64,000 bases of DNA, from contig NZ_QNQP01000007.1 in the NCBI RefSeq assembly GCF_003316635.1, forward strand, positions 89,925 to 153,924, in the 5' to 3' direction. The notes under the pieces were generated by a model. That model saw nothing but the letters and a program-made list of their open reading frames with translations, was not told where the DNA came from and did not search any database. Shown here piece after piece: positions 34,173 to 44,465 of the stretch (position 1 is its first letter; each line of letters starts with the position of its first letter). This stretch comes from Roseovarius dicentrarchi (lineage in GTDB: Bacteria > Pseudomonadota > Alphaproteobacteria > Rhodobacterales > Rhodobacteraceae). The position numbers and the translations under genes are program-made.

Positions 34173-36437
34173 CTAAAGCTTCGCCCGGCGCGTGCGTTCC
34201 ACCTTGCGCCCTGCCTTTGCCGCTTTCTTTTTGGCCGCGCCCAGCTTGCGCTGGGGCGGCTTGCCCCGGCCCTGCCCGCGTCCCTGCGGCATGGCCTTGC
34301 CCTCGACGCTGACCAGCTCCAGCGCGATGCCGCCGGTAACGGGCAATGCCTCGGCCAGCTTTACCGTCACGCTCTGGCCAAGCCTGATGATGCGGCCCGA
34401 TTCCGACCCCATCAGCGTCGCGGACCCTGCGTCATGGACGAAATACTCGTGCCCGATGCTGCGCATCGGAATAAGCCCGTCGGCGCCGGTTTCATCCAGC
34501 TTCACAAAGGCCCCGAAACTGGCGATGCCGCTGATGCGCCCGCTGAATTCCTCGCCCACACGCTCGGACAGGAACGCCGCCAGATAGCGGTCATTCGTGT
34601 CCCGCTCGGCCATCATCGACCGTCGCTCGGTCTCGGAAATATGCTGCGCGGTTGCCTCCAGCTGATCGATCTCGGCACGGCTCAGCCCGTCATCGCCCCA
34701 GCCATGCGCGGAAATCAGCGCGCGGTGCACGATCAGATCGGCATAGCGCCGGATCGGCGAGGTGAAATGCGCATAAGCCATCAGGGCAAGGCCGAAATGG
34801 CTGAAATTGGCAGGCGAATAATAGGCTTGCGTCATGGCGCGCAGGGTGGACATGTTGATCTGCTCGGCGTGATCGGTATCCGCCGCGCCATGCAGCAGCG
34901 CGTTGATATGCGACGTCTTCAGCACCTGCCCCTTGGCCAGAACCAGCCCCGCAGCCTCGGCCACCTCGCGCAGCGCGTCGAGTTTTTCAATGGGGGGCTC
35001 CTCATGGACGCGGTAGAGCAGCGGAGATTTTTTGGCAGCAAGCGTTTCGGCGGCGGCGACGTTTGCCAGCACCATGAATTCCTCGATCAGCTTGTGCGCG
35101 TCCAGCCGTTCGGTGAAATTGACGCTCAGCACCTTGCCCTCGTCGCTGAGGATCACCTTGCGCTCGGGCAGGTCCAGATCCAGCGGCTGGCGGTGTTTGC
35201 GCGCGATTTTCAGCGCGTCATAGGCGGCGTAAAGCGGCGCGATCACCTCCTCCATCAGGGGTGCGCATTTGTCGTTCGGCGCGCCGTCCTGCGCCGCCTG
35301 CACCTCCTGATAATTCAGCGAGGCATCGGAGCGCATGATCGCGCGATGGAAGGTCTGGTCGATCTTCTCGCCAAATTCATCAATCCGCATCCGCACCGCG
35401 ATACAGGCGCGCGGAACCCCCTCGTGGAGCGAGCACAGATCGCCCGACAGCCGGTCGGGCAGCATCGGCACCACGCGGTCGGGAAAATAGCTGGAGTTGC
35501 CGCGATTGCGCGCCTCGGCGTCCAGCGCCGAACCCGGCGTGACGTAATGCGCGACATCCGCGATGGCGACCCAGATCACATGGCCGCCTTCGTTATCCGG
35601 CGCATCATCGGCATGAGCGTAACACGCGTCGTCATGGTCGCGCGCATCCCAAGGGTCAATCGTGACCAGCGGCAGATCGCGCAGATCCTCGCGGCCCTCC
35701 AGCCCGGCGGGCGTCATCGCGTCCGCCTCGGCGATCACCGCATCGGGGAAATCGTCGGGGATGCCGTGCTGGTGAATGGCGATCAGCGACACGGCGCGCG
35801 GGGCCGAAGGATCGCCCAGACGCGCGAGGATGCGCGCGCGCGGCAGGCCCATGCGCCCCTTGGGGCCGGAGCGTTCAGCCTCGACCAGCTCGCCATCCTT
35901 GGCGCCGCCGGTGGCGGCCGGCTCGACCATCCATTCCAGCGCCTGCCCCTTGTCGATGGGCAGGATGCGCCCGCCCTCGGTGCCCTTGCGAAAAATACCC
36001 AGCACTTTCTGCGGGTTATGGCCGATGCGGCGGATCAGCCGCCCCTCGTATTGATGCGTCTCGCCCTTTACTTGGATAAGTTTGCCCAGAATACGCTCGC
36101 CCGCGCCCAGCGCCGGGTCAGAGCCGCGCAGAACCAGCAGGATCGTCGGCTCCGGCCCGTCGCCCTGCCATTCCAGCGGGCGCGCCAGCAGATCGCCGCC
36201 GGCGTCCGGGCCGATGACTTCCAGCACGCTGACTGGCGGCAGGCGATCCGGCTCGCGATACGTCTTCTTGCGCTTGGCCAGATGGCCCTCGTCCTCCAGC
36301 TCGCGCAGAAGGCGTTTGAGGTCGATCTTGGCGGCCCCCTTGATCCCGAACGCCTTGGCGATGTCGCGCTTGGCGGCGAGGGTGGGGTTTTCGGAAATCC
36401 AGGTCAGGATCTCGGCTTTGGTTGGCATTTGTTTCAT
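34173..36437 (-). CDS. rnr: ribonuclease R
   Basis: 754 aa 3'-5' exoribonuclease of the RNB/RNR family. A winged-helix region at the start is followed by cold-shock domains and the RNB catalytic core with TIDPWDARDHDDACYA (metal-binding Asp cluster, about residues 255-270). Then comes an S1 domain (GEEFSGRISGIASFGAFVKLDE, near 640) and a Lys/Arg-rich tail (GAAKKKAAKAGRKVERTRRA) typical of RNase R. Confidence 0.95.
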   Translation of the reverse strand: MKQMPTKAEILTWISENPTLAAKRDIAKAFGIKGAAKIDLKRLLRELEDEGHLAKRKKTYREPDRLPPVSVLEVIGPDAGGDLLARPLEWQGDGPEPTILLVLRGSDPALGAGERILGKLIQVKGETHQYEGRLIRRIGHNPQKVLGIFRKGTEGGRILPIDKGQALEWMVEPAATGGAKDGELVEAERSGPKGRMGLPRARILARLGDPSAPRAVSLIAIHQHGIPDDFPDAVIAEADAMTPAGLEGREDLRDLPLVTIDPWDARDHDDACYAHADDAPDNEGGHVIWVAIADVAHYVTPGSALDAEARNRGNSSYFPDRVVPMLPDRLSGDLCSLHEGVPRACIAVRMRIDEFGEKIDQTFHRAIMRSDASLNYQEVQAAQDGAPNDKCAPLMEEVIAPLYAAYDALKIARKHRQPLDLDLPERKVILSDEGKVLSVNFTERLDAHKLIEEFMVLANVAAAETLAAKKSPLLYRVHEEPPIEKLDALREVAEAAGLVLAKGQVLKTSHINALLHGAADTDHAEQINMSTLRAMTQAYYSPANFSHFGLALMAYAHFTSPIRRYADLIVHRALISAHGWGDDGLSRAEIDQLEATAQHISETERRSMMAERDTNDRYLAAFLSERVGEEFSGRISGIASFGAFVKLDETGADGLIPMRSIGHEYFVHDAGSATLMGSESGRIIRLGQSVTVKLAEALPVTGGIALELVSVEGKAMPQGRGQGRGKPPQRKLGAAKKKAAKAGRKVERTRRAKL

Positions 36438-36476
36438 GCAGCACGGCCTATCATGGGCGCGCGGCGGCGGGAACAG

Positions 36477-37055
36477 CTAACGCGCGCGCAGATCTGCAAT
36501 GGTGTCCACATCGCGCAGCATGTCAACCAGCGCGATGCGCGCGCCCGGCAGACTGGCGATGCTATCTGCCAGCGCATCGGCAGTGGACCAGCGCACATTT
36601 TGCAAAAATCCGGCAGGAATGGCGCCGCTGCGTTTTAGCCCGATCAGCCAGTAGCCGCCATCGGGCGCGGGGCCAAACACCGCGTCATGCCCGCCCAGCG
36701 CGGCAAGGGCGCGGGCGATATGCACCCGCCTGATGCCCGGAATATCGCCGCCGATGATGCAGACCGGCCCCGGCGGCAGGCTGCGCATGATGCGCGCCAT
36801 GCGGGCGCCCAGATCGCCGCGCCCCTGGGCGATGCGCGGCAGGTGGCGGGGCCAGACGCGGCTGGCCAGCCCTTCGCGGTCCGGCGCGACAGCCAGCACC
36901 AGCCGCCAGCGCGGACCCTCCACCTCGCGCAACAGGCGCGCGGTCTGGTGGCGGAACCACCATGCGGCAGGCACCATGCCGATCCCCTGCCCCAGCCGGG
37001 TTTTCACCCGGCCCGGACGCGGTTCTTTCAGCATGACGACCAGCGTCGGGCGCAT
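36477..37055 (-). CDS. TIGR04282/DUF2064-type glycosyltransferase-fold protein
   Basis: 192 aa. The nucleotide-sugar-binding start LVVMLKEPRPGRVKTRLGQGIG and the core PVCIIGGDIPGIRRVHIARAL with GPAPDGGYWLIGLKR match the family that includes arsenosugar-biosynthesis glycosyltransferases and MobA-like folds. The reaction here is not determined; no arsenic genes are nearby. It is 2 bp from dapE on the same strand. Confidence 0.78.
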   Translation of the reverse strand: MRPTLVVMLKEPRPGRVKTRLGQGIGMVPAAWWFRHQTARLLREVEGPRWRLVLAVAPDREGLASRVWPRHLPRIAQGRGDLGARMARIMRSLPPGPVCIIGGDIPGIRRVHIARALAALGGHDAVFGPAPDGGYWLIGLKRSGAIPAGFLQNVRWSTADALADSIASLPGARIALVDMLRDVDTIADLRAR

Positions 37056-37057
37056 CC

Positions 37058-38209
37058 TCAGGCGAAATAATCGCGCAGGATACGGGTATAGATCGCCTTC
37101 AGCTGATGGATCTGCGCGACGTCGACATTTTCATCCACCTGATGCATGGTGCGGCCCACAAGGCCACATTCCACCACCGGGCAATGATCCTTGACGAACC
37201 GCGCATCCGAGGTGCCGCCCGAGGTACTCAGCACCGGCGTGCGGCCCGTCTCGGCCTCGACCGCGCGCACCACCATATCGGAAAAATCGCCGGGGGGCGT
37301 GATGAAACTCTCGCCCGAGTTCTTGACCTTGAGCGTGCCGGTCACGCCCATTTCGGCGCAGATCGCATCAAGCTGCCCTTGCAGCCAATCGGTCAGATCC
37401 GCACCCGTATGCGCATCGTTATAACGGATGTTCACCGTCGCGCGCACCGTTGCCGGGATCACATTCGTCGCCGCATTTCCGGTGTCGATGGTGACCACCG
37501 CCAGCGTCGAGGGGTCAAAATGATCGGTGCCGGTATCCAGCTCATGCGCGCTGAGCCGGTCCACCAGCCGCGCCATCGCGGGCAGCGGGTTGACCGCGCG
37601 GTGCGGGTAGGCCGAATGGCCCTGCACGCCGGTGATGGTCAGCCACGCACTCAGCGAGCCGCGCCGCCCGATCTTGATCATGTCGCCCATCTGGTCGGGG
37701 CAGGTCGGCTCGCCCACGATGCAGACATCCATCGCCTCGCCATTCGTCTGCATCCAGTCCAGCAACGCGACGGTGCCATCGGTCGCGTCGCCCTCCTCGT
37801 CGCCGGTGATGGCCAGTATGACGGCGCCGTCGGGCGGCGTTTGCTGAACAAAATCAATGGCAGCGGCGGCAAAGGCGGCAACGCCCGATTTCATGTCGGT
37901 CGCGCCCCGGCCCCACATCATGCCGTCGCGGATCTCGGCGCCGAAAGGGTCGACGCTCCACGCCGCCTCATCCCCCAGCGGCACCACATCGGTGTGCCCG
38001 TTGAAGCCAAAGCTGCGCGCCGCGCCCTTGCCGCCCCAGCGCGCGAACAGGTTAGGAATACCGGCCCGATCAACGCGCGTGCAGGTAAACCCGGCATCGG
38101 TCAGAACCCCCTCCAGCAGGGTCAGCGCGCCGCCCTCTGCGGGGGTGACGGACGGACAGCGGATCAGGTCCGCGGTCAACTTGGCAGGATCGACAGATGT
38201 ATGGTGCAT
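37058..38209 (-). CDS. dapE: succinyl-diaminopimelate desuccinylase
   Basis: 383 aa M20 metallopeptidase-fold enzyme. Zinc ligands fall in [16 protein letters not shown] (His near residue 70), [11 protein letters not shown] (Asp) and [12 protein letters not shown] (Glu pair). The C-terminal [25 protein letters not shown] completes the signature. It makes LL-diaminopimelate for lysine and peptidoglycan. dapD, two steps earlier, lies 1.7 kb away on the same strand. Confidence 0.94.
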   Translation of the reverse strand: MHHTSVDPAKLTADLIRCPSVTPAEGGALTLLEGVLTDAGFTCTRVDRAGIPNLFARWGGKGAARSFGFNGHTDVVPLGDEAAWSVDPFGAEIRDGMMWGRGATDMKSGVAAFAAAAIDFVQQTPPDGAVILAITGDEEGDATDGTVALLDWMQTNGEAMDVCIVGEPTCPDQMGDMIKIGRRGSLSAWLTITGVQGHSAYPHRAVNPLPAMARLVDRLSAHELDTGTDHFDPSTLAVVTIDTGNAATNVIPATVRATVNIRYNDAHTGADLTDWLQGQLDAICAEMGVTGTLKVKNSGESFITPPGDFSDMVVRAVEAETGRTPVLSTSGGTSDARFVKDHCPVVECGLVGRTMHQVDENVDVAQIHQLKAIYTRILRDYFA

Positions 38210-38464
38210 GGTCCCTCGGCAGTTGGCGGCAACGATTGGTGATGGCTAGCGCGGATGCAACGGCTTTGCAAATAATGCGCGCCAATGGCAAAATCCGTTA
38301 CCCGCCGGGTGGATGGTCGTTACAGTGCGCCAAGCTTGACTTAACGGTGCAGCGCATGACCCCGACACGTCCCGATACGTCAGCGCCGCACCGAAAGAGG
38401 CCCGCCCAAATGATCCGCAGAACCTGCTCCCATCGGCCCATGCCCTTTGAACGGACCGTGTGAC

Positions 38465-39520
38465 ATGGGATGGATCGGCATTGGCGATCATGGCGGCGGC
38501 ATCCTGAACGCTGCCGGGCTTGCGGCGGGTGACGCGGCGCGCGGCACCCTTATGGTTGAAACGGTCCTGTCCCCTGCATGCCAGCCGCAGATAATGCTGT
38601 CCGTCCCGCGCGCCCGGCGGTTTGGCGGGGTGCTGTCGCTCCAGGTACTTCCCTCGGGGGCAATCGCGCTGATTGACGAGGCAGGCGGCGACGTGCGCCA
38701 TACCTTGCTGCCCCATGAGCTGGACAGTCACACCGATCTGGTGCGCATCACCTACGCATGGGACAGCGCGGCCCGCACCGGGCGGCTGGCGCTTGAAAAT
38801 CTGGCCAGCAGCAGCATCCAAACCGTGGCAACGCCCCCGCCCCACCCCATTGCGCAGGGGGATCTGCATCGCCTGATCTGCGGCGCGGCGGGCCGGATCA
38901 TGGACCGGGACGTCAGCTTTGTCGCCCTGTCGGATCGGATCGAGCCGATTGGCCCGATGCCCTCCCTGACCGCACAGGTGCCTGTCGCCACCCCGCATGG
39001 CGACGTGCCTGTCGCCCGGCTGCGGCGCGGCGATATCGTGCTGACCCCGGATGGCGACGCCGTGCCGATCCTGCGCTGCGTACGGCAAACCGTCCCGGCA
39101 CGGGGCAGCCTGCGGCCCGTACGCCTGCGCGCGCCGTATTTCGGTCTGACGCGCACCATAGCGGTCGCACCGCATCAACGACTGGTGATCGGCGGCGGCG
39201 ATGTCGAATACATGTTCGCAGCCGAGGCGGCGCTGGTGGCCGCGCGCCATCTGGTCAACGGTGCATCAGCGCATTACGGCAGCGGCCCGGATATGGTGAC
39301 GTATTACGGCCTGCTGCTGCCGGACCATCAGACCCTGCTGGCGGCCGGCTGCCCGGTCGAGAGCCTGTATATCGGGCGCCTGCGCCGCGACAAACAAGCG
39401 CTGGCCGCCTCGGTTCTGGGGCACGAGGACGCGGCGCGCCTGCCGGAACATGCGCCGCCCGTCTGGCCGGTGCTGAAACCGTTCGAGGCGCGCGCGCTGG
39501 CCATCCACCGCGCGGCCTGA
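38465..39520 (+). CDS. second Hint-domain protein
   Basis: 351 aa from ATG 38465; a TTG six codons upstream is the alternative. The first ~160 residues resemble a lectin-like or beta-sandwich domain without a name (FGGVLSLQVLPSGAIALIDEAGG). A Hint domain occupies about 175-320, beginning VPVATPHGDVPVARLRRGDIVLTPDG, with a conserved PHQRLVIGG block and a CPVESLY end. The first residue of the block is not Cys, so self-splicing is doubtful. It is sandwiched between the dap genes. Confidence 0.75.
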   Translation: MGWIGIGDHGGGILNAAGLAAGDAARGTLMVETVLSPACQPQIMLSVPRARRFGGVLSLQVLPSGAIALIDEAGGDVRHTLLPHELDSHTDLVRITYAWDSAARTGRLALENLASSSIQTVATPPPHPIAQGDLHRLICGAAGRIMDRDVSFVALSDRIEPIGPMPSLTAQVPVATPHGDVPVARLRRGDIVLTPDGDAVPILRCVRQTVPARGSLRPVRLRAPYFGLTRTIAVAPHQRLVIGGGDVEYMFAAEAALVAARHLVNGASAHYGSGPDMVTYYGLLLPDHQTLLAAGCPVESLYIGRLRRDKQALAASVLGHEDAARLPEHAPPVWPVLKPFEARALAIHRAA

Positions 39521-39526
39521 AGCGCC

Positions 39527-39895
39527 TCAGTCGTCGCCGACATCCTCGTCCCGCTCGTCACCGAAAAACGGTGTCATCTGCGCAACGATCACCGCGTTTT
39601 CGTCCAGCGCGCGCTGCATCAGTGCGCGGTCCTCGTCGCCAATCTCGTGGCCCTCGGCCTCCCGCTCGGCCAGGGTGCCGTAACCCGACACATCCAGCGG
39701 CGCGGTATCGGCCTGCTTGAGGATCGCCACCGTCTCGCGCACGGCCTCGCCCTCGTCCACGCCGCTGGCGTAGATGACGAGAGCGGCGCCGGTGGCCCCC
39801 TTGGGCAGACCGTCCCCGGCCTTGCGGCCGATTTCGACCAGAAGGGTATAAACCTCCTGCCGTTTGGGCGCCTTGGCCTTGGGCTTGCCCTCCAT
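39527..39895 (-). CDS. conserved-looking protein of unknown function, dapD-linked
   Basis: 122 aa from ATG 39895. It starts with a basic segment (GKPKAKAPKRQEVYTLLVEIGRKAG) and ends strongly acidic (DERDEDVGDD), with an alpha/beta middle (GAALVIYASGVDEGEAVRETVAILKQ). The ATG overlaps the dapD stop (TGATG), so it is probably co-translated with dapD. I recognise no family. Confidence 0.7.
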   Translation of the reverse strand: MEGKPKAKAPKRQEVYTLLVEIGRKAGDGLPKGATGAALVIYASGVDEGEAVRETVAILKQADTAPLDVSGYGTLAEREAEGHEIGDEDRALMQRALDENAVIVAQMTPFFGDERDEDVGDD

Positions 39896-40722
39896 CAGGT
39901 GCGCAGAAGTTCGTTGATGGATGTCTTGGAGCGCGTGCGCTCGTCCACGCGCTTGACGATGACGGCGCAATACAGATTGATGCCGTTCTTGGACGGCAGC
40001 GAACCGGCCACGACGACCGAACCTGCCGGCACTTCGCCATAGCTCACCTCGCCGGTTTCGCGGTCGACGATCTTGGTCGACTGGCCGATGAAGACACCCA
40101 TGCCCAGAACGCTGCCCTCGCGGATGATGCAGCCTTCGACCACCTCGGAGCGCGCCCCGATAAAGCAGTTGTCCTCAATGATTGTCGGGCCTGCCTGCAT
40201 CGGCTCCAGAACGCCGCCAATGCCGACGCCGCCCGACAGATGCACGTTCTTGCCGATCTGCGCGCAGCTGCCGACACTGGCCCAGGTATCGACCATGGTG
40301 CCGCTGTCCACATAAGCACCCAGATTGACAAAGGACGGCATCAACACCACGTCCGGCGCGATATAGGCCGAGCGGCGCACGATGCAGTTCGGCACCGCGC
40401 GGAAACCGGCGGCTTTCCAGTCAGCATCATTCCAGTCCTTGAACTTGCTGTCGACCTTGTCCCACCAGGCGCCGCCCTGAACGCTGCCCTCCTGGCGCTC
40501 CATGTTTTTCAGCCGGAAACCCAGCAGAACGGCCTTCTTGGCCCACTGATGCACACGCCAGGTGCCATCCTCGCCCCGCTCGGCCACACGCAGGCTGCCG
40601 CTATCCAGCGCGTCAAGCGTCGCCTCAATGGCGTCGCGGGTCTCGCCCCTGGTTTCGGGCGTGATCTGATCGCGCGCCTCCCAGGCGGCTTCGATTGCGG
40701 TTTCAAGCTGAGCGTTGGACAT
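39895..40722 (-). CDS. dapD: tetrahydrodipicolinate N-succinyltransferase
   Basis: 275 aa from ATG 40722 ([18 protein letters not shown]). The C-terminal part is a left-handed beta-helix of hexapeptide repeats ([20 protein letters not shown] onward), and the N-terminus contains [20 protein letters not shown]. It succinylates tetrahydrodipicolinate with succinyl-CoA in lysine/DAP synthesis. A large palindrome lies upstream in the divergent promoter region. Confidence 0.96.
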   Translation of the reverse strand: MSNAQLETAIEAAWEARDQITPETRGETRDAIEATLDALDSGSLRVAERGEDGTWRVHQWAKKAVLLGFRLKNMERQEGSVQGGAWWDKVDSKFKDWNDADWKAAGFRAVPNCIVRRSAYIAPDVVLMPSFVNLGAYVDSGTMVDTWASVGSCAQIGKNVHLSGGVGIGGVLEPMQAGPTIIEDNCFIGARSEVVEGCIIREGSVLGMGVFIGQSTKIVDRETGEVSYGEVPAGSVVVAGSLPSKNGINLYCAVIVKRVDERTRSKTSINELLRT

Positions 40723-40873
40723 GGCGGTGGACCTTTCGGAAAATACGCTTTGAACTGGCATCGGGTATAGGCAGCCCGCACGCGACGCGCAATGCGCCAC
40801 TCTGCGCGTGGATTGCGCCAGATCGGGCGCCACGCTCGCGCCGATACCGCAGCGCCCGCAGCCAGCGTAGAAA

Positions 40874-40939
40874 TTGGGTATTTAAACCAAGAAAAGCCAA
40901 TGGAGCGCCACTGTGGCTTTTCTTGGTGAAAATACCCAA
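40874..40939. repeat. 66-bp near-perfect palindrome in the dapD / LOG intergenic region
   Basis: Arms of 26 bases at 40874-40899 and 40914-40939 pair at 24 of 26 positions (core ACCAAGAAAAGCCA against TGGCTTTTCTTGGT) around a 14-base loop. No T-run follows either side. It sits 150 bp before dapD and 105 bp before the LOG gene, in a 322-bp gap that contains no evident gene. It could be a cruciform, a mobile repeat, a dimeric-regulator site or a stable RNA hairpin. Confidence 0.8.
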
Positions 40940-41044
40940 AGAACTGCGCCTCCACGCGGCGCAGCGCTGGCTGCCTGGGCGCTGGTCAAATCACAGGCAA
41001 CCCGGTAGTGCTGCTGTCAACACAGTATTCAGGGGCATTCGCGC

Positions 41045-41857
41045 ATGACAGACAACCGCACCAGCCAGTTCCGTGACGCCGGATCTGACCGCAAAACGGC
41101 CGAGCAGGTGCCAGACACGCCGCAAACCCGCGCGCCAGCTTACCGGCTGGCCTTCAACGACAAGGATTTTCTGTGCCGCGAGGATCTGCGCCCGGTGCGG
41201 TTGCAACTGGAGCTGCTCAAGCCTGAGCTGATCCTGAACGAGCGCAACATCAAGAGCACGGTTGTTCTGTTTGGCGGCGCGCGCATTCCCGAACCGTCGC
41301 TAAAGGCGGGCGCGCGCACCGAAACGCTGGCGGAGCTGTCGAAATATTATGACGAGGCCCGCACTTTTGCGCGTCTGATGACCGAGCGGTCGATGGCGGC
41401 CTATGGGCGTGAATTCGTGATCGCCACAGGCGGCGGGCCCGGCGTGATGGAGGCGGGCAACCGCGGCGCGGCCGATGCCGGGGGCGCCTCCATCGGGCTG
41501 AATATCGTGCTGCCGCACGAGCAGGCGCCGAACGAGTATGTCACGCCCGGCCTGTGCTTCAACTTCCATTACTTCGCCATCCGCAAGATGCACTTCCTGA
41601 TGCGCGCGCGTGCCATCTGCGTGTTCCCCGGCGGTTTTGGCACTTTGGACGAAATGTTCGAGGCGCTGACGCTGATCCAGACCGACCGGATGAAGCGCAT
41701 GCCCTTCTTGCTGTTCGGCGAAGAATTCTGGCGCCGCCTCATCAACTGGGAGGCACTGGCAGATGCCGGCACGATCAGCGACGAGGATCTGGACCTGTTC
41801 CAGTTTGTCGACACCGCCGCCGAAGCGGTCAGGATCATTGACGAGTGGCACGATTAA
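41045..41857 (+). CDS. LOG family (TIGR00730) nucleotide 5'-monophosphate phosphoribohydrolase-like protein
   Basis: 270 aa. The Rossmann-like core has VVLFGGARIPEP near residue 74, IATGGGPGVMEAGNRGA near 125 and the signature FPGGFGTLDEMFEALTLIQ near 195. LOG enzymes release base from cytokinin riboside or AMP-type nucleotides; this longer form has about 50 extra N-terminal residues. Bacterial substrates are uncertain. It is convergent with rlmN. Confidence 0.9.
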   Translation: MTDNRTSQFRDAGSDRKTAEQVPDTPQTRAPAYRLAFNDKDFLCREDLRPVRLQLELLKPELILNERNIKSTVVLFGGARIPEPSLKAGARTETLAELSKYYDEARTFARLMTERSMAAYGREFVIATGGGPGVMEAGNRGAADAGGASIGLNIVLPHEQAPNEYVTPGLCFNFHYFAIRKMHFLMRARAICVFPGGFGTLDEMFEALTLIQTDRMKRMPFLLFGEEFWRRLINWEALADAGTISDEDLDLFQFVDTAAEAVRIIDEWHD

Positions 41858-41858
41858 A

Positions 41859-41877
41859 CCCGCCGCCGCGCGGCGGG
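41859..41877. terminator. hairpin between the LOG gene and rlmN
   Basis: CCCGCCG, loop CCGCG, CGGCGGG, directly between the two convergent stop codons. GC-rich, with no clear T-run; likely serves both directions. Confidence 0.45.
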
Positions 41878-41879
41878 CG

Positions 41880-43058
41880 TCAGCCTTGCTGTGCATCGGC
41901 CTCGATCTGGCGGCGGGATTTGCGGGCGCGTTCGGTGGCCGATTTCAACTGGCCGCAGGCGGCCATGATATCCTCGCCGCGCGGGGTGCGGATGGGGCTG
42001 GCGTAGCCGGCCTTGTAGATGATGTCGGCAAAGGCGCGGATGCGGTTGTTTGATGAGCGTTTGTAGGGCGCGCCGGGCCATTCGTTGAACGGGATCAGGT
42101 TGATCTTGGCAGGGATGCCATCGATCAGCTTGATCAGGCGGCGCGCGTCGTCATCGCTGTCGTTGATGCCGTCCAGCATGACATATTCAAAGGTGATCCG
42201 CTCGGAATTGCTGACCTTGGGATACGCCTTCAGCGCCTCCAGCAGGGCCGCGATGTTCCATTTCTTGTTGATCGGCACCAGCGTGTCGCGCACCTCGTCC
42301 GTGGTGGCGTGGAAACTGACGGCCAGCATGCAGCCGATTTCAGCCGCCGTGCGGTGGATTTCCGGCACAACGCCGGAGGTGGACAGCGTGATGCGGCGGC
42401 GGCTGAGCTGGATGCCCTCGGGGTCCATCGCGATTTTCATCGCGTCGCGCACATTCTCGAAATTATAGAGCGGCTCGCCCATGCCCATCAGCACGATATT
42501 GCTGAGCAGTCGGGTTTCGTCCTTGGGCGCGCCCTGCTGCGGCCACTCGCCCAGATCATCGCGCGCAACCATGATCTGGCCGACGATTTCGCCCGCCGTC
42601 AGGTTGCGCACCAGTTTTTGCGTGCCGGTGTGGCAGAACGAACAGGTCAGCGTGCAGCCCACCTGAGAGGAGATGCACAAGGTGCCGCGCCCCTCCTCGG
42701 GGATATAGACCACCTCGACCTCATGACCGCCGGCGATACGCACCAGATATTTGCGGGTCCCGTCATTGCTGACCTGGCGGCTGACAACCTCGGGGGTATT
42801 GAGTGTAAATTTTTCCTCCAGATCAACGCGGTAGGCTTTGGCGAGGTTCGTCATCTGCGCGAAATCACGCACGCCCCACTGATAGACCCACTGCCAGATC
42901 TGCCCGGCGCGCATGCGGGCCTGCTTTTCGGGGGTGCCGTGGTCGATCAGGATCTGGCGTAGCGCGTCGCGCGTCAGGCCGATCAGGTTCGGCTTGCCGG
43001 CTTCGGCCTTTCGCGGGATCGTAATCAGGTCTTGGGTGATCGGGGCGGTCTGGGTCAT
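41880..43058 (-). CDS. rlmN: 23S rRNA A2503 / tRNA A37 C2-methyltransferase RlmN
   Basis: 392 aa radical-SAM enzyme. The cluster motif CTLTCSFC is in [18 protein letters not shown] near residue 130. The SAM glycine-rich piece is [15 protein letters not shown], and the catalytic Cys region near the end reads [16 protein letters not shown]. The start at 43058 ([10 protein letters not shown]) fits family length; the open frame upstream lacks support. Confidence 0.95.
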   Translation of the reverse strand: MTQTAPITQDLITIPRKAEAGKPNLIGLTRDALRQILIDHGTPEKQARMRAGQIWQWVYQWGVRDFAQMTNLAKAYRVDLEEKFTLNTPEVVSRQVSNDGTRKYLVRIAGGHEVEVVYIPEEGRGTLCISSQVGCTLTCSFCHTGTQKLVRNLTAGEIVGQIMVARDDLGEWPQQGAPKDETRLLSNIVLMGMGEPLYNFENVRDAMKIAMDPEGIQLSRRRITLSTSGVVPEIHRTAAEIGCMLAVSFHATTDEVRDTLVPINKKWNIAALLEALKAYPKVSNSERITFEYVMLDGINDSDDDARRLIKLIDGIPAKINLIPFNEWPGAPYKRSSNNRIRAFADIIYKAGYASPIRTPRGEDIMAACGQLKSATERARKSRRQIEADAQQG

Positions 43059-43280
43059 CTGGGCGGGCCTTTCAGCGTCGGATACCGCGCTATATAGCAT
43101 TTGCACGGCAATGCCAAAGGGGACCGCGCTCAAATGAAAGCGAGCGGGTGCGCCGCGTGCCGGGCCTGCGAGGGGACCGCACAGACGCTTGCAATACAGA
43201 ACATGGCCCGCATAGTTTGCACCGATACCCGGCGCGATGCCGCGCGCCCCCTTGGTCGGCGTCTACGATAGGATACCCTT

Positions 43281-44393
43281 ATGCTGAACGGATTGCGCAT
43301 CATCGAATTTGAGGGAATCGGGCCGGGACCGTTCGCAGCGATGCATATGGCCGATCTGGGCGCCGATGTGATCGTAGTTCACCGCAAGGGCGGCAATCCG
43401 ACGCCGGGCATGCCGCAGGCGCCGGTGATCGACCGCGGCAAACGCTCGATCGCGCTGGATCTGAAGGATGCGGGTGATCTTGGGACCGTGATGGCCCTGA
43501 TTCAGACATCGGACGGTCTGATCGAGGGGTTTCGCCCCGGCGTGATGGAGAAATTCGGGCTTGGTCCCGAAGACTGCCACGCGGCCAATCCCGCACTGGT
43601 TTATGGCCGGATGACCGGCTGGGGGCAGGACGGGCCGATGGCACATATGGCAGGGCATGACATGAACTATATCGGGATGTCGGGGGCGCTTTGGTATGCG
43701 TCCCTGCCCGGCCAACCACCGATGGCCCCCGCAACACTGGTCGGCGATATCGGCGGCGGCGCGCAATACCTGACCATCGGCATGCTGGCGGGTATTCTGA
43801 ATGCGCGCAGCACCGGCAAGGGGACGGTGGTGGATGCCGCGATGGTCGACGGGTCGGCGCATATGATGAACCTGCTGATGACCTTGCACCAGTCCAGCAC
43901 GCACCAGTCAAACCGGGGCGCCAGCCTGCTGGACGGGCCGCACTGGTGCCGGACCTATGCCTGCTCGGATGGCGGGTTCATGTCCGTCCAAAGCCTTGAG
44001 CCAAAGTTCTACGCAGTGTTTCTGGACCTGCTCGGCCTGACCGGCGATCCCGATTTCGACAGCCAGTTTGAACCGGCGCATTGGCCCCGCGCGACCGCAA
44101 GGCTTGAGGCGCTGTTTGCAGCCAAGCCGCGCGATCATTGGACAGCCCTGTTTGAGGGGACCGATGCCTGCGCCGCGCCGGTCCTGAGCCCGGACGAGGC
44201 GCTGCACCATCCGCTGAGCCGCGCGCGCGGCATCTGGCACAAGGATGCGGACGGCACGTTGCAGGCCGCTGTGGCCCCCCGTTTCGACGGGCGTACGGCC
44301 CCACCCGCCGCGCCGCCCGCGCGGGGCCAGCATACGGATGAAATCTTGGCGGAGTTGCAAGCGGCAAGCCGGCAGGCAGGCCGGAAAGAATAA
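43281..44393 (+). CDS. CaiB/BaiF CoA-transferase, alpha-methylacyl-CoA racemase-like
   Basis: 370 aa, family III CoA-transferase fold. The start LNGLRIIEFEGIGPGPFAAMHMADLGADVI is typical of alpha-methylacyl-CoA racemase. GRMTGWGQDGPMAHMAGHDMNYIGMSG carries the His region, and VGDIGGGAQYL the Asp of the active site. These two residues together favour the racemase over a plain transferase. It is a monocistronic gene with a strong hairpin after it. Confidence 0.85.
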   Translation: MLNGLRIIEFEGIGPGPFAAMHMADLGADVIVVHRKGGNPTPGMPQAPVIDRGKRSIALDLKDAGDLGTVMALIQTSDGLIEGFRPGVMEKFGLGPEDCHAANPALVYGRMTGWGQDGPMAHMAGHDMNYIGMSGALWYASLPGQPPMAPATLVGDIGGGAQYLTIGMLAGILNARSTGKGTVVDAAMVDGSAHMMNLLMTLHQSSTHQSNRGASLLDGPHWCRTYACSDGGFMSVQSLEPKFYAVFLDLLGLTGDPDFDSQFEPAHWPRATARLEALFAAKPRDHWTALFEGTDACAAPVLSPDEALHHPLSRARGIWHKDADGTLQAAVAPRFDGRTAPPAAPPARGQHTDEILAELQAASRQAGRKE

Positions 44394-44421
44394 CGCGCCT
44401 GCATTTCCATGCAGGCGCGTT
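44392..44421. terminator. perfect 13-bp hairpin between convergent genes
   Basis: AACGCGCCTGCAT, loop TTCC, ATGCAGGCGCGTT. It starts on the CoA-transferase stop codon and also lies downstream of the IalB-like gene, where the minus strand continues ATTCTTTCC. Probably a bidirectional terminator. Confidence 0.7.
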
Positions 44422-44465
44422 GAAAAACAGTCTATCTCCAGTTCCAGCCGCCGCAGCGTATCAGA

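Noticed and set aside
34434..36638. 734-codon plus-strand frame opposite rnr
   Set aside because: Antisense shadow of ribonuclease R; no recognisable motif and low-complexity composition.
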